Below the pieces are notes generated by a model that ran no database searches, had not been told where the DNA came from, and worked only from the letters and a program-made list of their open reading frames with translations. From contig JAQVTV010000043.1 of the NCBI GenBank assembly GCA_028699855.1, positions 1-7,407 on the forward strand: 7,407 bases of DNA, in the 5' to 3' direction. This document shows positions 6,393 to 7,407 of the stretch, in pieces. Position numbers and translations under genes: made by a program. Source of the stretch: Candidatus Izemoplasmatales bacterium (GTDB lineage Bacteria > Bacillota_I > Bacilli_A > Izemoplasmatales > Hujiaoplasmataceae). Position 1 is the first letter of the stretch; each line of letters begins with the position of its first letter.

Positions 6393-7407
6393 ATGGAATC
6401 AATGCAAAATATCGTAGAGGCCGTCAAGACAGAACTTGATCAGATTCATCAGCTTCCAGGGTTGAACGAATGCAAGAGCAAGTATCTTGGACGCAAGGGA
6501 ATCATTCAGGAGATGATGCAGAAAATGAAGGATCTCTCTTTGGAAGAGCGCCCGGTTTTTGGTCAGAAAGTGAATCAGGCGAAGGCCGCGATCGAAGCAT
6601 TGTTCGACGCGAGCAAAGCCCGGATTGAGGCCAAAAACGTCAAGGAGCAATTGGATAAGGAACGAATTGATGTCACGCTGCCGGGACGAAAAATGGACTT
6701 GGGCGCGAAGCACATTCTCACGCAGGTCATCGAACAGGTCGAGGACCTCTTTATCGGTATGGGTTATACAATTGAAGAGGGACCCGAGGTTGAAACGGAT
6801 TTGTATAATTTCGAGATGTTGAACTTGCCGAAAGGTCATCCCGCACGCGACATGCAGGACTCATTCTTCATTACGGAGGAGTTGCTTCTCAGAACGCATA
6901 CTTCGCCGGTTCAGGTGCGTACCTTGCTGGGAAACAGGCAACAATCCCCCTTGAAAATCATCTGTCCCGGCAAGGTTTACCGAAAAGATGATGATGATCA
7001 GACACACAGCCATCAGTTCACCCAAATCGAAGGTTTGGTTGTCGACGATAAGACGACGCTTGCGGATTTGAAAGGCACATTGTTGGTGTTGGCACGCACG
7101 CTCTTTGGCGAAGACCGCGAGATTCGTTTGCGTCCATCGTTCTTCCCCTTCACAGAGCCGAGTGTGGAAGTCGATGTCTCTTGTCATCGTTGCAACGGCA
7201 AAGGGTGTTCATTATGCAAGCAAACCGGATGGATCGAAATCCTCGGTGCGGGTATGGTCAACAATGCGGTCTTGACGCAAGCTGGATATGATCCGCAAAA
7301 ATTTCAGGGTTTTGCGTTCGGCATGGGTGTTGAACGGATTGCAATGCTGAAATACGGCATCGATGACATCCGGATGTTCTTCACCAATGACCTTCGCTTC
7401 AACCGAC
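6393..7407 (+). CDS. pheS: Phenylalanyl-tRNA synthetase alpha subunit (3' end outside window)
   Basis: PheS is the catalytic alpha subunit of the alpha2beta2 class II synthetase that charges tRNA-Phe. The frame stays open to the window edge, giving 338 codons. Since bacterial PheS is about 340 residues and the FTNDLRF ending is already present, only a few codons are missing. A helical coiled-coil arm that contacts tRNA occupies about 1-90, followed by DVTLPGR (93-99). Motif 1 is around 104-134. Then come RTHTS (167-171), motif 2 with R197 in GKVYRKD, and the [11 protein letters not shown] stretch (204-214). Motif 3 is FGMGVER (309-315) with R315; A308, at the position equivalent to E. coli A294 in the phenylalanine pocket, is unchanged. 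A CxxC-x4-CxxC set (C264, C267, C272, C275) lies before [13 protein letters not shown] 6393 is fixed by AAAGGAGG (6376-6383), 9 nt upstream; ATG 6385 is out of frame and soon stops. The T-box leader controls it, and pheT should follow. Confidence 0.98.
   Translation, partial: MESMQNIVEAVKTELDQIHQLPGLNECKSKYLGRKGIIQEMMQKMKDLSLEERPVFGQKVNQAKAAIEALFDASKARIEAKNVKEQLDKERIDVTLPGRKMDLGAKHILTQVIEQVEDLFIGMGYTIEEGPEVETDLYNFEMLNLPKGHPARDMQDSFFITEELLLRTHTSPVQVRTLLGNRQQSPLKIICPGKVYRKDDDDQTHSHQFTQIEGLVVDDKTTLADLKGTLLVLARTLFGEDREIRLRPSFFPFTEPSVEVDVSCHRCNGKGCSLCKQTGWIEILGAGMVNNAVLTQAGYDPQKFQGFAFGMGVERIAMLKYGIDDIRMFFTNDLRFNR

Noticed and set aside
1..7407. A previously undescribed biological system.
   Set aside because: All five genes belong to recognised families with intact motifs, and the intergenic regions are explained by promoters, terminators and a T-box. 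I see no unexplained gene, repeat array or mobile element.

Overview
The window is an ordinary housekeeping stretch of a bacterial chromosome, probably from a low-GC Gram-positive lineage (Bacillota, or a standard-code relative of the Mycoplasmatota such as an Acholeplasma- or Izemoplasma-like organism). Three things point there. It has a PolC-type replicative polymerase. A tRNA-Phe T-box leader controls pheS. It has strong AGGAGG-type ribosome binding sites with TATAAT promoters and intrinsic terminators. TGA ends both gmk and the membrane-protein gene, and tryptophan is written TGG, so this is not the UGA=Trp code of Mycoplasma or Spiroplasma. By eye the base composition is not extremely AT-rich. 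The exact lineage cannot be fixed from the sequence alone.

Layout, all genes on the + strand. (1) 1-498: the 3' part of gmk (guanylate kinase); the first roughly 46 codons, including the ATP-binding P-loop, lie before the window. (2) 479-691: rpoZ (RNA polymerase omega), overlapping gmk by 20 nt, with its ribosome binding site inside gmk. A perfect 7-bp hairpin with a T-run directly after the rpoZ stop closes this operon. (3) 820-5328: an extended -10 promoter, then polC (replicative DNA polymerase III alpha with built-in PHP and 3'-5' exonuclease domains). The best-supported start is GTG 856 rather than the in-frame ATG at 841. (4) 5379-6117: a promoter-like TATAAT and a 233-residue, seven-helix membrane protein of the Bax inhibitor-1-like (YccA/PF12811-type) family. 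(5) 6121-7407: a promoter, a complete phenylalanine T-box riboswitch (specifier UUC, UGGU tRNA-end bulge, mutually exclusive antiterminator and terminator), and pheS (phenylalanyl-tRNA synthetase alpha). The window cuts pheS only a few codons before its expected end; pheT is expected next.

The genes serve nucleotide supply and transcription (gmk, rpoZ), replication (polC) and translation (pheS). No strong terminator is visible after polC or after the membrane-protein gene, so transcripts may run through as far as the T-box terminator.

I saw no mobile element, CRISPR array, tRNA or rRNA gene, phage or defence gene, and no evidence of an undescribed system. The points worth a second look are the fully resolvable T-box switch, the polC start, a longer-than-usual spacer inside the PolC zinc module, and the T-box terminator as the only visible stop signal downstream of the membrane-protein gene.
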